Shown here piece after piece: positions 1 through 6,338 of a stretch of 27,404 nucleotides of DNA; the first letter of the stretch is position 1, and each line of letters begins with the position of its first letter. Position numbers and translations under genes: made by a program. This DNA comes from a virus: positions 1 to 27,404 of the IMG/VR virus record IMGVR_UViG_3300034092_001682, one strand, 5' to 3'. The notes under the pieces are model-generated. The model was not told the origin of the DNA, did no database searches, and worked only from the letters and a program-made list of their open reading frames with translations.

Positions 1-126
1 GTTAAGAGGCGAGAGGGGCGCGTGCTTTTACCCCGCTACGGGTCGACGTGCCCCCCTTTTCTCACACCTCTCTCTCTTTGTGTGTGCAATTGCGCGCTAA
101 TATCTCAACGTTTAAACCTTAGCCGC
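1..126. other. Left-edge noncoding region, probable packaging terminus
   Basis: No gene is visible here. The stretch has low-complexity tracts (C-run near 51-56, CTCTCTCTCT near 69-78, GTGTGTG near 80-86). It also has two short hairpins: CCCG-CTA-CGGG at about 32-42, and CACAC paired with GTGTG at about 65-86. It follows the HNH gene and, if the ends are joined, precedes the small terminase by about 185 bases in total. In many HK97-like phages the cos site lies between an HNH gene and terS, so a packaging site is a reasonable inference. The first and last 15 bases of the window do not match each other, so no terminal repeat is seen. Confidence 0.4.
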
Positions 127-414
127 TTAGACCTTGCTCTCTTTGCCTGACTTAACAGCGTGGCAGGAATTGCACAACGGCTGCAAATTATCGACATCCC
201 AAAAATTCCCGCCCAATCTTACAGGCTCGATGTGATCCACCATTTGAGCCAGTGTAATCGTGCCCACTTGCTCGCAGTGAACGCAGAGCGGCGCGTCTTG
301 CAATATGCTTAAGCGCAACTTTCTCCAAGCAACAGTGTGATATCTGGGCTCTTTATGTTTGTGCTCGCGTTCTGCTTGTGGCTTGCTTCGCTTGTAGTTA
401 GGAAAGGATGGCAT
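127..414 (-). CDS. HNH endonuclease, terminase-associated
   Basis: 95-residue HNH-family nuclease. Visible motifs are a zinc-binding CVHC (residues 44-47), the catalytic DHIEP (60-64) followed by a GG turn, NLQPLC (76-81) and the second zinc pair in CNSCH (81-85), then KSGKES. This is the usual spacing of small phage HNH proteins that sit beside the packaging genes and support terminase cleavage at cos. An upstream TTG at 417 is in frame, but the ATG at 414 overlaps the stop of the preceding VRR-NUC gene (TGATG) and is the better start. The gene is the last of the minus-strand early operon and, if the ends join, directly precedes terS. A free homing endonuclease is the alternative, but its position argues for packaging. 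The family call is firm; the packaging role is inferred. Confidence 0.85.
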   Translation of the reverse strand: MPSFPNYKRSKPQAEREHKHKEPRYHTVAWRKLRLSILQDAPLCVHCEQVGTITLAQMVDHIEPVRLGGNFWDVDNLQPLCNSCHAVKSGKESKV

Positions 415-746
415 CAATGTAAAGATAAGGCTTGTTTAAACTGATCCAGTGAACGGATTAAGTAGTAAGGATAGCCGCACTGATTTACTCGCAACTCAAA
501 AGCTTTCTGCTCTGCTGACTGGATGCCTGTCTCTGTCTTTAACTCAACAAACAAAACAACCCCGAAATGTATAACGATCAAATCACTTGCGCCAGATAGT
601 AGCCCTGTCGACTTCATTAGCATTGCTGTGCGCTTATCTCTGAGCCCTCCGTTGGGTATGCTAAAGATTAAACAATTAACATATAAACGTTGGTAGTGAT
701 TGCGGTAGTACATTATTATTTCTTGTTGTATTCTATCTTCTGTCAT
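414..746 (-). CDS. VRR-NUC (PD-(D/E)XK) nuclease
   Basis: 110-residue protein matching the stand-alone VRR-NUC nuclease domain of phages. The pattern is an N-terminal Q/E helix (QQEI, 7-10), SIPNGG (29-34), GLLSGASD with the metal-binding Asp55, the ELK motif with Glu68 and Lys70, and a late Gln80. Members are Holliday-junction-resolvase-like, structure-specific nucleases found with phage replication or recombination genes. The frame extends upstream to 782, but that part is read from the iteron region; the ATG at 746, giving MTEDRIQQE, matches the family N-terminus. It lies downstream of the probable origin and shares one base with the HNH gene. It probably processes branched replication intermediates or packaging concatemers, which is inference from family and context. 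Confidence 0.85.
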   Translation of the reverse strand: MTEDRIQQEIIMYYRNHYQRLYVNCLIFSIPNGGLRDKRTAMLMKSTGLLSGASDLIVIHFGVVLFVELKTETGIQSAEQKAFELRVNQCGYPYYLIRSLDQFKQALSLH

Positions 747-766
747 ATTATTTAGTACTTTTAAGG

Positions 767-884
767 TGTAACAGGTGCCCAAATCTACGTGTAACGCCCT
801 CTAGGCTTGGGATAGCGCGGATTTTTGGGCAATTTTGTAACAGGTAAAAAAATTCACGTGTAACGCACGCCCAGCTTGGGATAG
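767..884 (+). repeat. Tandem duplication with 69-bp period inside the origin region
   Basis: Three separate words recur exactly 69 bases apart: TGTAACAGGT at 767 and 836, ACGTGTAACGC at 787 and 856, and GCTTGGGATAG at 805 and 874. The bases between them have diverged. Keeping the words and the spacing while the filler changes suggests that the words are bound by a protein. Confidence 0.8.
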
Positions 885-998
885 AGGTCGTTTGTAACAG
901 GTGTAACACTAAAAACCCATAAACTTTCCCAGAGTATAATTTACAATTGCTCATAAAACGAAAATAAAAAAACCCTAGACCTTAAATGTTGCGTTTTA

Positions 999-1025
999 CC
1001 TGTTACACCTGTTACACCTGTTACA
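999..1025 (-). repeat. Three head-to-tail copies of CCTGTTACA
   Basis: Exact 9-bp period: 999-1007, 1008-1016 and 1017-1025. These are iterons in the orientation opposite to those at 767-902. A period just under one helical turn is compatible with cooperative protein binding, though slippage could also have made it. Confidence 0.8.
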
Positions 1026-1061
1026 GCGCCTTGTAACTTATTGATTTTGTGGGCGTTGGAG

Positions 1062-1091
1062 TGTAACAGGTAAATCTCGCCACCTGTTACA
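1062..1091. repeat. Perfect 10-bp inverted repeat of the iteron
   Basis: TGTAACAGGT at 1062-1071 and ACCTGTTACA at 1082-1091 can form a 10-bp perfect stem with a 10-base loop. It begins 21 bases past the primase-helicase stop codon in the direction of transcription. No U-run follows, so it is not a classical terminator. It could be a single-strand initiation hairpin or a paired binding site. Confidence 0.7.
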
Positions 1092-1112
1092 AATTGTCTA
1101 TTTTTGCTCATT

Positions 1113-3281
1113 TTACCCATTATTTTGCCTTTTTGCCACTTTGTAGGCTCTCATTGTGCGACCATTTACGCGCAAAAGTTTTTGCTCAAAGCCAAAATTT
1201 TTAAGTTCAAGGCCGAGTTTTTTCGTGTCAAAAATTCGCTGGTTGCTACAATTCTCGAGATAAATCTTTATTTCTGTGTTACTTAAATATGCCGAATAAT
1301 CGCTATTTTGTGGTATATATAAAAATTGGTTAATTAATTCGGCCTCAAAATTAATCGCATTAAAATCACTACTATTTTCTGCAAGTTGTATAATATCCTC
1401 GCTGCTCAGGTGCCAATCGAACCCGCTTTGATACAGGTCGTAGAAGGCCATAAATAGGGCCGTTTTATCAATTGCATTGTAGGCGGTGTGATTGATCCCT
1501 AGCACATTGATAGGCAAAATTCGGCGGTTGCCTGTGGGATCTGAGATTAAACCGAGGTCGTTCGTTGTACCTGCCAAAACTGCCAAGCGCTTGAGATCTC
1601 TGTGAGTGCGGCCATAAGGCAGGCGGATGCTAAAGGACGCCTTACTTGTTAACTCTTTAAACCGCTTAGCCTCCAGTTTGCTCTTACCCCCAAACTCATC
1701 GTCCATTATTATCAATTTTTTGGTCAGTAGTATATCGTCATCCTTACCGCCGTCCAACTTTGACTCGGCGTAGTAATTTGCCAGCGGTTTGGGTAGCAAT
1801 CGCCTAAAAAACTCAGTTTTACCCGTATTTTGGCGCTCGCCTGCTAGCACTAGGACTAATGGGGAGGTATGGCCGTAAACGCTTGCAACCATACCGCAAC
1901 CCCAGTGCGTTAAATATTTCTCTACGTTTGGCGTGCTTGTTTCAATAGTTGCCGCTAGATCACGAATCAACTCTGGGCCTCTTTGCACTGACTGATTTGC
2001 GTTAATAAATTCCTCAAAAGGATTGTAGTAGCGCGTCAATTCCGAGTAAATCACCCTACAAAAAAACTCAAAGCTTATCTTATTGTCTGTTACCTCTGAG
2101 AAACGCAGATACATAGTATTTAGGGCCATATCGTCCAAAATTTTGGGCCTGCCGTTCAATAATACAGTGCAATCCTCAATATCTGCAGTTATTGTATTGT
2201 AGCGCAGTTGGTGGTTGTTAGATAGGTATAGTTGGCAAAGGCTTACAGGCGTCTGCCCACTAAGCTGCAGGTTTACATTGGCAGAGTATACCGCCGCCGC
2301 CGTTTCTGTTGCTTTGTCAACGTCCAAGCCAGTTAAGCGCGCAATCTCTACAACCGACTCCTGCCCCCTGCCCTGCTTTTTTGCCATTTTTGCAATATTC
2401 TCCAATTTTATTGCCTGCTGGCTTTTAAGCTCAACGCCTGCCTGCTTGGCTAAGTAGTAAAACGTGGCAATTCCCACCTTGCTCTGGCCTGTATCTCGTA
2501 GGCAGTAGTTATATTGCCTGTCGGCTTTATTATGGTCGTATTTGTTATTTTGTGCGCTTACAGCGTGGAAATACTCGCGGCCTCTCTCTCCGAACTCGGA
2601 AGCTAGTGCAAATCCGATGCTAAGGTAGTTGGAATAAGCGCCCTCTGTTAAATCATACCCGCCGCGACAAATCCTGTCTATTAATTCCTCGAACTCGTTA
2701 CCAGTGAGCACAGTATTAACGACTTTGGGCTTTGCGGCTTTTTTGGGGTACTCCTTAAAAGTTTTGCTTTCGGGATTGTGGTAGAGCAGCGGATCATAAG
2801 ACAAAAAGCGCAGGCGGCTCACATTTTTACAACTCGCGTCAATTAGTTGGGTGTAGTTTTTAAAATAGTACGATTTTAACCCCTCAAAAGCTGCAAGGTG
2901 TTGCTCTGGCTCAATCTTAACCAATGCGGCCAAGCCGTTGCCGCTGACTGATAACAGGGCGGCGTAGGTGTACGGATCGCGCTCTAGTTCGCGCTTCAAT
3001 TGGGCCACATCCTCGACAGCGTCAAAATCAATACAAATTAGCCCTGAGTGTTGGGTGAGGTTTGCATTGGATACGTTCGCTTTAAACGTCCCGCTTATGG
3101 TTACAGCAGGAATCTTTATTTTTTCCGCCGCCTGCTCATCTTTGGAAAGCGAGCGGGTATTTCTGTACGCCTCAATTTGTGGTAAGTACTGGCCTGATCG
3201 GACTAAAGCAAAGTAATCGGCAATCGTGATAGTGTGGTGCTTGTCACTCTGCCGTATGTTTGGCAGAAAGGTTATTTGCAT
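1113..3281 (-). CDS. VirE/BT4734-like primase-helicase
   Basis: 722-residue replication protein with three recognisable parts. Residues 1-180 resemble the BT4734-like/VirE_N domain, an archaeo-eukaryotic primase relative: IDFD (84-87) as acidic catalytic pair, SGNG (113-116) and SRLRF (155-159). Residues about 195-285 resemble PriCT-2, with GGYDLTEGAYSNYLSIGFALA. Residues about 455-650 are a VirE/D5-like superfamily 3 helicase: Walker A GERQNTGKT (481-489), Walker B LIIMDDE (523-529), sensor TTN (572-574) and GNRR (584-587). The C-terminus looks like a small winged-helix domain. It probably primes and unwinds the phage origin, which lies immediately downstream. The ATG at 3281 overlaps the preceding 58-residue gene by 10 bases, and the gene belongs to the long early operon. 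Such proteins are common in Bacteroidota phages and mobile elements. Confidence 0.92.
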   Translation of the reverse strand: MQITFLPNIRQSDKHHTITIADYFALVRSGQYLPQIEAYRNTRSLSKDEQAAEKIKIPAVTISGTFKANVSNANLTQHSGLICIDFDAVEDVAQLKRELERDPYTYAALLSVSGNGLAALVKIEPEQHLAAFEGLKSYYFKNYTQLIDASCKNVSRLRFLSYDPLLYHNPESKTFKEYPKKAAKPKVVNTVLTGNEFEELIDRICRGGYDLTEGAYSNYLSIGFALASEFGERGREYFHAVSAQNNKYDHNKADRQYNYCLRDTGQSKVGIATFYYLAKQAGVELKSQQAIKLENIAKMAKKQGRGQESVVEIARLTGLDVDKATETAAAVYSANVNLQLSGQTPVSLCQLYLSNNHQLRYNTITADIEDCTVLLNGRPKILDDMALNTMYLRFSEVTDNKISFEFFCRVIYSELTRYYNPFEEFINANQSVQRGPELIRDLAATIETSTPNVEKYLTHWGCGMVASVYGHTSPLVLVLAGERQNTGKTEFFRRLLPKPLANYYAESKLDGGKDDDILLTKKLIIMDDEFGGKSKLEAKRFKELTSKASFSIRLPYGRTHRDLKRLAVLAGTTNDLGLISDPTGNRRILPINVLGINHTAYNAIDKTALFMAFYDLYQSGFDWHLSSEDIIQLAENSSDFNAINFEAELINQFLYIPQNSDYSAYLSNTEIKIYLENCSNQRIFDTKKLGLELKNFGFEQKLLRVNGRTMRAYKVAKRQNNG

Positions 3282-3448
3282 ATCGTAATTTTAAGCAGGT
3301 GCTCAGTAAGCGTGCAAAGTAGTTGCCCGTTGAGTTTAGCGTCGCGAATATACTCGCCCTGATCATCGTGCAGGTGTATTGCTTTTATCAAAATGCCCTG
3401 CTCTGTTACTTCAACGTGAGCGATGCGGGCGTGGGTTGGTTTACTCAT
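3272..3448 (-). CDS. Small hypothetical protein, 58 residues
   Basis: A short gene fills the apparent gap between the 68-residue protein and the primase-helicase. It starts at the ATG at 3448, preceded by a strong AAAGGAGG with a 6-base spacer, and ends in TAA at 3274-3272. It overlaps the upstream gene by 8 bases and the primase start by 10, as expected in this operon. The protein begins MSKPTHARIAHVEV and has alternating hydrophobic residues followed by a polar DDQGEYIRDAKLNGQ segment, suggesting a small beta-rich fold. It has no signal peptide or membrane segment, and I do not recognise a family. The ribosome site, overlaps and gap fit support a real gene; the function is unknown. Confidence 0.75.
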   Translation of the reverse strand: MSKPTHARIAHVEVTEQGILIKAIHLHDDQGEYIRDAKLNGQLLCTLTEHLLKITICK

Positions 3449-3647
3449 TTGATCCCTCCTTTAACGCATAAGTTACCTCAATACCAAAAGCGTTGCGCCC
3501 CAGCGTTGTATCTTTAAAAGCTTTTTTCATAGTTTTAACCCATTCCGCCTGAGGTATTGAAATGCCAGCAATAAACTCCTGTATTTCGGTTGTATTATAA
3601 CTGCGGTCGGTGTGTTCTATTTCGATTGTGATAATAAATGTTTTCAT
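3441..3647 (-). CDS. Small hypothetical protein, 68 residues
   Basis: 68-residue protein starting MKTFIITIEIEHTD and ending ALKEGSNE, with alternating hydrophobic strands at both ends. I do not recognise a family. The start overlaps the helicase stop as ATGA, which implies translational coupling. Its last codons (AAG GAG GGA TCA) also form the strong Shine-Dalgarno sequence of the next gene. No signal peptide or membrane segment is seen. Its place between the helicase and the primase-helicase suggests a replication accessory role, but this is context only. Confidence 0.75.
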   Translation of the reverse strand: MKTFIITIEIEHTDRSYNTTEIQEFIAGISIPQAEWVKTMKKAFKDTTLGRNAFGIEVTYALKEGSNE

Positions 3648-5035
3648 AATTTAATTAAATAATTTTTAACCGGTTGCCCCTCGGCAAATTCTCTCATACG
3701 TCTGTTTGTGTAGCCTTCGGTATAGCCTTTGCCCCTCCAAAACTTTTGCAGCTCGCGATAGTTGGCAAAGTATAGCACCCGCTCAATAAATGCCTGTTTA
3801 TACCCCTTGCGGCTTTTCAATTCCCACAGATCCGCAGGACTTTTGGCAATGTCGTACAGATAGCGGCCGTTGAGCTTATCGTAGGCCATTTCTTGCAGTA
3901 CGCCCTCAGTTGCCTGTTTTGCCTCTGTTTGGAATATCTCACCGCAAAACTCGCAAAAGCGGGCGGAGGCATACAATACAGCACTACAACAGGGGCAATC
4001 TTTAACAGGTGCCACGCCCGTACCCTTTTTCTCTACACCCTCAAAGGCTTTGCTCCAGTCCCTCGGCTCCTGCCAAAATCCCAAGCGGTGCACATTCTCG
4101 CCAAAGTCCAATATCGTGAACTCTTGCTTACCTTGCGCAGGCCTAGATCCTCGCCCCACCATTTGAAGCCACAGCGCAACGGATTGCGTAGCACGGTTAA
4201 CAACTACCACCTCAATATCTGGGCAGTCGAAGCCAGTGGTAGCAATTCCGCAATTAACTAAAATCCCGTCTTTGCTTGCGATAAAGTCGGCCATAATCTT
4301 TGCCCTGAGTTCTGTGGGTTGTTCGCTGTGCACTTGGTAAACTCTCTCCAGCCCTAGCTTTAGCATAAACTGCAACCACGTAGCTTTTGTGGCTTCTATG
4401 TTTACGCAGAAAACTATCGCCTTTTTATCGGCCCACTTTCTGCAAAATTCCTGCACAACTCCCTCGTAAACTTTCGGGCGGTTGAAAGCGTCATCCAATC
4501 CCTGCGCTGTAAATTCGCCCATTCTGCTAGCAATCTTTGACGTGTCCACTGGATGCATTGCGTAGGTGATAGGATTGCATAGATAGCCCTGCGCGATCAG
4601 TTCGCCAATCCCAACCGAGTTAATTAGTTTGCCATAGCTTTGGGCCATCGGTGGCTTACTTACTGGCGTTGCAGTTGCGCCGATCACAAAGCCGTCAAAT
4701 CCCTCCAGAATTTTGCGAAAATTGCCAATGTGGGCCTCATCAATCACAAGCAAATCGTAACTGCTCAAGTTCACAACCCCGCGCTTTATTTGATTGTTTA
4801 GCGTCTCAACCATCAGTATGTCGCAGCGGTTTAGTTTGCCCGCTTGGCTCAACAACTCGCGCCTGTGGGTTACAATTGCCACCCTGCGCCCCTTTTCCAA
4901 TACCCTGCGCACAATCTCCGAAAATACAACCGTCTTGCCCGCTCCAGTTGGAAGGCATAGCACAACCCGCTTACTTTCCTTAAAAGCCCCGCGGATCTCA
5001 TCGACAGCAGTCAATTGGTAGGGCCTTAATTGCAT
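3644..5035 (-). CDS. SF2 DEAD/DEAH-type helicase with C-terminal zinc motif
   Basis: 463-residue superfamily 2 helicase. Motif Q-like RPYQ is at 4-7, Walker A PTGAGKT at 29-35, Walker B DEAH at 99-102, motif III GATATP at 119-124 and motif VI QMVGRGSR at 291-298. After the two RecA-like domains comes a CPCC (347-350) and CEFC (361-364) pair that should bind zinc, then a basic tail. This is the phage helicase type often found beside primases and recombination genes, related to RadD/YejH-like proteins. It probably opens duplex DNA or remodels replication forks in the cytoplasm. The start overlaps the DnaA-like gene by 10 bases and the stop overlaps the next gene as ATGA. The family is certain; whether it is the replicative helicase is not, because the primase also carries a helicase domain. 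Confidence 0.93.
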   Translation of the reverse strand: MQLRPYQLTAVDEIRGAFKESKRVVLCLPTGAGKTVVFSEIVRRVLEKGRRVAIVTHRRELLSQAGKLNRCDILMVETLNNQIKRGVVNLSSYDLLVIDEAHIGNFRKILEGFDGFVIGATATPVSKPPMAQSYGKLINSVGIGELIAQGYLCNPITYAMHPVDTSKIASRMGEFTAQGLDDAFNRPKVYEGVVQEFCRKWADKKAIVFCVNIEATKATWLQFMLKLGLERVYQVHSEQPTELRAKIMADFIASKDGILVNCGIATTGFDCPDIEVVVVNRATQSVALWLQMVGRGSRPAQGKQEFTILDFGENVHRLGFWQEPRDWSKAFEGVEKKGTGVAPVKDCPCCSAVLYASARFCEFCGEIFQTEAKQATEGVLQEMAYDKLNGRYLYDIAKSPADLWELKSRKGYKQAFIERVLYFANYRELQKFWRGKGYTEGYTNRRMREFAEGQPVKNYLIKL

Positions 5036-5469
5036 ATCCCGAGCAGCTCCTTCACTGTGTTGTAAATCTTCTGCACTGACTTATCGTATTCCAAAAAATC
5101 CCGCATCCTGCTATAACTGTTGATTGCTGTTGAGTGATCACGCCCCAACCTGCGGCCAATCTCCGAATATCTCAGGGCGTAGTGCTGGCGCAGAATGTAA
5201 ACCAACATATGACGCGCGTCTTTGATATCTCCCTCTCTGGATGTTGAGAGCAACTGCGCAGGGGTTACATCGCAGGCAATGCAAACAGATTGCATAACCT
5301 TGGCGAAATCATCCATCTTGCTGGTAAATTTCACCTGTGGGCGCAGCAGTTCGTTTTTCAACCTTACCACCTCAGCCTCATATTTGGAAGTCATTTGCAG
5401 GATGCGCATTTGCAGCTCCTTATTCTCCCTGCGTGCTCTGCTGTATAGTTGTAAATAATCTGTAATCAT
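5026..5469 (-). CDS. DnaA domain IV-like DNA-binding protein
   Basis: 147-residue protein without an ATPase domain. Residues about 10-45 form a probable coiled coil. Residues about 75-125 match the C-terminal DNA-binding domain of DnaA (Bac_DnaA_C): SREGDIKDARHMLVY, then EIGRRLGRDHSTAI with the signature GRDHSTA at 109-115, which in DnaA contacts the DnaA box. Such stand-alone domains could mark an origin, recruit the adjacent helicase or primase, or compete with host DnaA. The only perfect DnaA box I found (7279-7287) lies inside the promoter of this same operon, which suggests autoregulation. The start at 5469 lies inside the preceding gene (50-base overlap), and the end overlaps the helicase start. 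The fold assignment is strong; the role is inference. Confidence 0.85.
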   Translation of the reverse strand: MITDYLQLYSRARRENKELQMRILQMTSKYEAEVVRLKNELLRPQVKFTSKMDDFAKVMQSVCIACDVTPAQLLSTSREGDIKDARHMLVYILRQHYALRYSEIGRRLGRDHSTAINSYSRMRDFLEYDKSVQKIYNTVKELLGICN

Positions 5470-5617
5470 TTGGCTTTATTATTGAATGTCTGGAAAGTTC
5501 GTACTGCTCGGCAAGTTTGATATATTCCCTCATTTTGTCGCGCTCTTCGATGTTGGTGATCATGAAACAAGCGTTGTAAATGTGCAGGCTAATGGTTTGT
5601 TCTGGCAGGTCAATCAT
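5420..5617 (-). CDS. Small hypothetical protein, 65 residues
   Basis: 65-residue protein, MIDLPEQTISLHIYNACF at the N-terminus, then a charged helix (EERDKMREYIKLAEQYEL). I do not recognise a family. The start is well defined: a near-perfect Shine-Dalgarno AAGGAGGTGA at 5630-5621 sits just before the ATG, and ATGA overlaps the stop of the previous gene. Its 3' end overlaps the DnaA-like gene by 50 bases in another frame, longer than other overlaps in the operon. No signal or membrane segment is present. It is probably a small cytoplasmic early protein. Confidence 0.72.
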   Translation of the reverse strand: MIDLPEQTISLHIYNACFMITNIEERDKMREYIKLAEQYELSRHSIIKPNDYRLFTTIQQSTQGE

Positions 5618-5880
5618 TGCTCACCTCCTTCAAAGATTTTGTCATACCATTTTTCAATTTTTGTTCTCAGTTGTTCACTTACATTGTCTTGTCCATATGC
5701 GTAAAACAATGCAAATTTGATGGTTAGCTCCTTATCCATTTCTTTGGCTTGTTCTTTTAATTGCTTTAACCTTTGATTTTTTTCATCTTTTGATATATGT
5801 TCTGTAAAATAATCATAATGTAAAATTTCAATTTGCTTAGCGTACCACTCCACTGCCGTTTGTTGTTTATTGTTTGTCAT
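5614..5880 (-). CDS. Small early protein of the NNKQQTAVEW family (copy 1)
   Basis: 88-residue, highly charged, probably helical protein. It starts with MTNNKQQTAVEW, shared with two other genes in this operon (starts 6331 and 6494), and has a QAKEMDKE segment (about 46-53) like QAKEMEKQ in copy 2. The downstream part differs. The family is one I associate with Bacteroidota phages; no biochemical role is known to me. The first 37 bases are identical to those of the 6331 gene. The start has a strong GGAGGAGGTGA and an ATGA junction. The protein ends GGEQ, and those codons are also the ribosome-binding site of the next gene. Base composition here is richer in A and T than in the structural genes, hinting at separate acquisition. 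Confidence 0.8.
   Translation of the reverse strand: MTNNKQQTAVEWYAKQIEILHYDYFTEHISKDEKNQRLKQLKEQAKEMDKELTIKFALFYAYGQDNVSEQLRTKIEKWYDKIFEGGEQ
5844..5880 (-). repeat. 37-bp repeat encoding the NNKQQTAVEW module (copy 1)
   Basis: The 37 bases at 5844-5880 are identical to 6295-6331 and match 34 of 37 bases at 6458-6494. Each copy starts at the initiating ATG of a small early gene and encodes M-(T/S)-NNKQQTAVEW. Confidence 0.9.
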
Positions 5881-6077
5881 TGCTCACCTCCTCCGTAGGT
5901 TTGTTCATAAATCGTTTTGAATAAAATTTGTTCAGACCGAAAAAAGACACCAAACCTATTTCCAAAATAGACATTCCCTTTGTATATAAAATAACCATCT
6001 CTATTTTTTAAGTCAATTTCTTCTGTCCAAATGTTAAATCTCTTGGCTTTGAATCTTGCTTTAATGTTTTCAATCAT
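5877..6077 (-). CDS. Small hypothetical early protein, 66 residues
   Basis: 66-residue protein starting MIENIKARFKAKRFNIW, basic at the N-terminus and aromatic in the middle (GYFIYKGNVYFGNRFGVFF, a likely beta hairpin), ending IYEQTYGGGEQ. I do not recognise a domain. Its C-terminal tail resembles those of its neighbours because the same bases carry the Shine-Dalgarno site of the next gene. The start at 6077 has AAGGAGG with a 6-base spacer and overlaps the previous stop as ATGA. It lacks the NNKQQTAVEW start of the genes on either side. The codons are AT-rich like its neighbours. Confidence 0.75.
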   Translation of the reverse strand: MIENIKARFKAKRFNIWTEEIDLKNRDGYFIYKGNVYFGNRFGVFFRSEQILFKTIYEQTYGGGEQ

Positions 6078-6331
6078 TTGTTACCTCCTTGTATTTTATT
6101 ACGCATCCAAGTTGCACCACCTAAATAAGATACATCGTAAGGGTCAAATTCATCAAACTCCATACCATCCAACTCCATCATTTTTTTTATCTCCTCATCA
6201 CTTGGTAGTTGCATAGACCTTTGTTGCTTCTCCATTTCTTTTGCTTGTTTCCAATCTTCAACGGTTAATTCTTGATTATATGCAATTTCCCACAACCACT
6301 CCACTGCCGTTTGTTGTTTATTGTTTGTCAT
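6074..6331 (-). CDS. Small early protein of the NNKQQTAVEW family (copy 2)
   Basis: 85-residue acidic protein. An in-frame ATG at 6355 would add eight residues, but that start lies inside the preceding gene (stop at 6339). The ATG at 6331 gives the MTNNKQQTAVEW start shared with the paralogues, so I prefer it. After the module come EDWKQAKEMEKQQ, a DEEIKKMMELDGMEFDEFDPYDV acidic stretch and a C-terminus GGNK whose codons contain the Shine-Dalgarno site of the next gene. No signal peptide or membrane segment is seen. There is no strong Shine-Dalgarno before 6331, and the previous stop is 7 bases upstream, so reinitiation is likely. Function unknown; small early proteins of this type are candidates for host takeover or anti-defence roles, which is only a hypothesis. 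Confidence 0.8.
   Translation of the reverse strand: MTNNKQQTAVEWLWEIAYNQELTVEDWKQAKEMEKQQRSMQLPSDEEIKKMMELDGMEFDEFDPYDVSYLGGATWMRNKIQGGNK
6295..6331 (-). repeat. 37-bp repeat encoding the NNKQQTAVEW module (copy 2)
   Basis: Identical over 37 bases to 5844-5880. Third-position bases are also identical, so this is a recent duplication, gene conversion or nucleic-acid-level constraint rather than protein selection alone. Confidence 0.9.
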
Positions 6332-6338
6332 AGTTTTT

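Larger units (their letters stand above)
757..1112. other. Iteron-rich noncoding region, probable replication origin
   Basis: About 350 bases without a convincing gene, between the primase-helicase and the VRR-NUC gene. It contains about eight copies of the 9-mer TGTAACAGG or its complement CCTGTTACA. They lie at 767, 836 and 893 (plus), 999, 1008 and 1017 (complement, head to tail), 1062 (plus) and 1083 (complement). Shorter GTGTAAC partials lie at 789, 858 and 902. An AT-rich core (about 903-990) separates the left and right groups. Iterons of both orientations around an AT-rich core next to a primase-helicase are typical of a phage or plasmid origin. A minus-strand TATTTTCG at 966-959 resembles the -7 box of the portal promoter but lacks its upstream element. 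An operator array is the alternative. Confidence 0.65.

Noticed and set aside
127-414. HNH gene as a free homing endonuclease
   Set aside because: Its small size, terminase-adjacent position and operon fit match packaging-associated HNH proteins; no interrupted gene is seen.
415-417. TTG at 417 as start of the HNH gene
   Set aside because: The ATG at 414 overlaps the previous stop as TGATG and is the normal start type.
748-954. 68-codon open frame on the minus strand over the iteron region
   Set aside because: It is read through the 69-bp repeat and the iterons, has repeated peptide segments as a result, and lacks a ribosome site and recognisable protein features.
998-1025. Tandem CCTGTTACA repeats as a CRISPR array
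   Set aside because: The repeat is 9 bases with no spacers and no cas genes are present; it fits origin iterons.
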